This document shows, one piece after another, positions 62,900 through 64,000 of a stretch of DNA of 64,000 nucleotides (the stretch's first letter is position 1; the number at the start of each line of letters is the position of its first letter). The notes under the pieces are model-generated. The model did no database searches and was not told where the DNA came from. It saw only the letters and a list, made by a program, of their open reading frames with translations. Position numbers and translations under genes: made by a program. This DNA is from Heliocidaris tuberculata (Eukaryota; Echinodermata; Echinoidea; Camarodonta; Echinometridae): contig CM046838.1 of assembly GCA_025618425.1 (NCBI GenBank), positions 15,119,629 to 15,183,628 on the forward strand, given 5' to 3'.

Positions 62900-64000
62900 A
62901 TGATGATCAGAGGCAGCGCTCCGGGGAAGGGGGGGGCAGGGGGCAGGGGGGCAAAATGCCCCCTCACTTTTTCAAGTACCCCAAAAGTGCCCCTTTTCAT
63001 AGCTGATAAGTGCCTTTTTCTTCGTATAGTGCCCCTTTTTCTTTCTAATCAGTGTCCTTTTTACCTTCTGATGAGTGCCCCTTTTAACGTCAGAAATAAG
63101 TGCCCCTTTTGTTTTCTGATAAATGCAACATCGGTAGATACTGTTATATAAAAAGTATATATATATGGGTATGTATAAAGTCCACAAAGGAGCCTTATAC
63201 ATATAACTCCAAATAATCAGAGAGGCTTCATAACAATACATTCCCATGCTGATATCAGCACAATAGTGAGGCAGTGGAGCAGGGGGTACGGTAGGAGGGG
63301 CCCTAATGCCCTAAATTATACAAGAATGAGCAGTGCTCCTAAATTATAAAAGGAACGAGGACAATTTTTTTTCTAAAATTTTTTCAAAGCTCACTCGCTA
63401 CGCTCGCTCGCATTTACTATTATCTTCTTATCATATTAGGAAAATCGCTGTATATTTAATTCAACACCCGTTGCCTTCAGCGTTAGAAATAAATCTTTAA
63501 GTTTTTGCTCGCTCGCTTCGCTCGCTCGCAAATGAATAATCAGGCTATTACACTCAAGTGCAAAGTAGTTTTTATCTAGAACCATTTTAAGATACAAACA
63601 ATAGCGTGTCGAAAATGATCCTCGCTTGTGTATTGATCAGAATGTACCGGTATACTAATGTTTCGAAGTGGTATTTTCCGCCTTGTTTCCACCCTTTGTA
63701 GGTGCTGCTTTTTGTTGGTGCCCCCCCCCCTTTAAAAGAAGCACCGCCCCCCCCCCCCCTGATGATGACTGAATTGAGTGCGAAATGATCATCGTTACGA
63801 TAGGCTGTCTTGCCCCCCCCCCCTTCAATCCGAAAAACGGATCGTCGCCCTGCCCCCCCCCCCTCCCCCGGCCCTACATGTAGCTCCCACCCCTAATCCC
63901 TGAGCGCTCCTCTCCGCATTCCGTGACTTGCAGGAATCTGCAGACAACTTCATAACAAAAGCAAAGTCCCGTTGGGAGGGAGGGAAGGAAGTACAATGCA
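62900..64000. other. G/C-tract repeats, no gene seen
   Basis: Dense G runs at 62930-62950 and C runs at 63720-63860, repeats of the word AGTGCCCCTTTTT at 62980-63110, and two CTCGCTCGC-type patches at 63395-63410 and 63507-63530. It resembles one or more decayed G-tract elements with poorly defined ends. Frames are repeat artefacts. Confidence 0.5.

Overview
This 64 kb window is eukaryotic and very probably comes from a marine invertebrate deuterostome; a sea urchin or other echinoderm is my best guess. The grounds are the split ALG14 gene, animal-type CR1/L2, Tx1/L1, PIF/Harbinger and hAT transposons, tRNA-headed SINEs, very frequent ACATGTA words, and many short transposons carrying long G or C runs. 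The species call is inference.

Two cellular genes are supported. On the + strand an intronless reading frame (36803-40240) encodes a 1145-residue protein I cannot name. It has an N-terminal basic nuclear-import-like signal, six to seven copies of a short SF-x-x-LL-type motif, three SUMO-type sites and a conserved-looking C-terminal part with two CX2C pairs. A splice acceptor just upstream implies a non-coding 5' exon. On the - strand five exons between 57279 and 50289 make ALG14, the membrane anchor of the second enzyme of dolichol-linked glycan assembly. Its 222-residue frame is complete across all splice junctions.

The rest is mostly a dense transposon graveyard. 0-10 kb: palindromic MITEs, a degenerate minisatellite, a TIR element with an expanded 177-bp tandem array, a hexanucleotide microsatellite, TA-flanked MITEs and a SINE whose head resembles 7SL RNA. 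10.4-13.7 kb: a nearly intact CR1/L2-group LINE with one stop codon. 13.9-23.5 kb: a second LINE cut apart by a G-tract element, a PIF/Harbinger transposon with an uninterrupted transposase frame (itself carrying a MITE), and a TA-flanked palindromic MITE. 23.8-36.7 kb: nested non-autonomous elements, several with exact target-site duplications of 4, 5, 8 or 9 bp, and a tandem repeat carrying nuclear-receptor-like DR1 sites. 40-50 kb: AT-rich non-coding sequence with a few MITEs. The ALG14 introns hold a Tx1/L1-type LINE (16-bp target duplication) containing a hAT element, a pogo-like MITE, a SINE and a roughly 700-bp near-perfect palindrome. 57.5-64 kb: further copies of families seen upstream, including layered hAT and TTAA elements.

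I saw no evidence for a new multi-gene system. The most unusual items are the unnamed repeat-motif protein, the intronic palindrome, the 7SL-like SINE head, a MITE family with three independent 9-bp duplications plus related unoccupied sites, and a reverse-complement templated insertion inside the older LINE. Transposon boundaries were read by eye; superfamily assignments rest on target-site length and terminal sequence.
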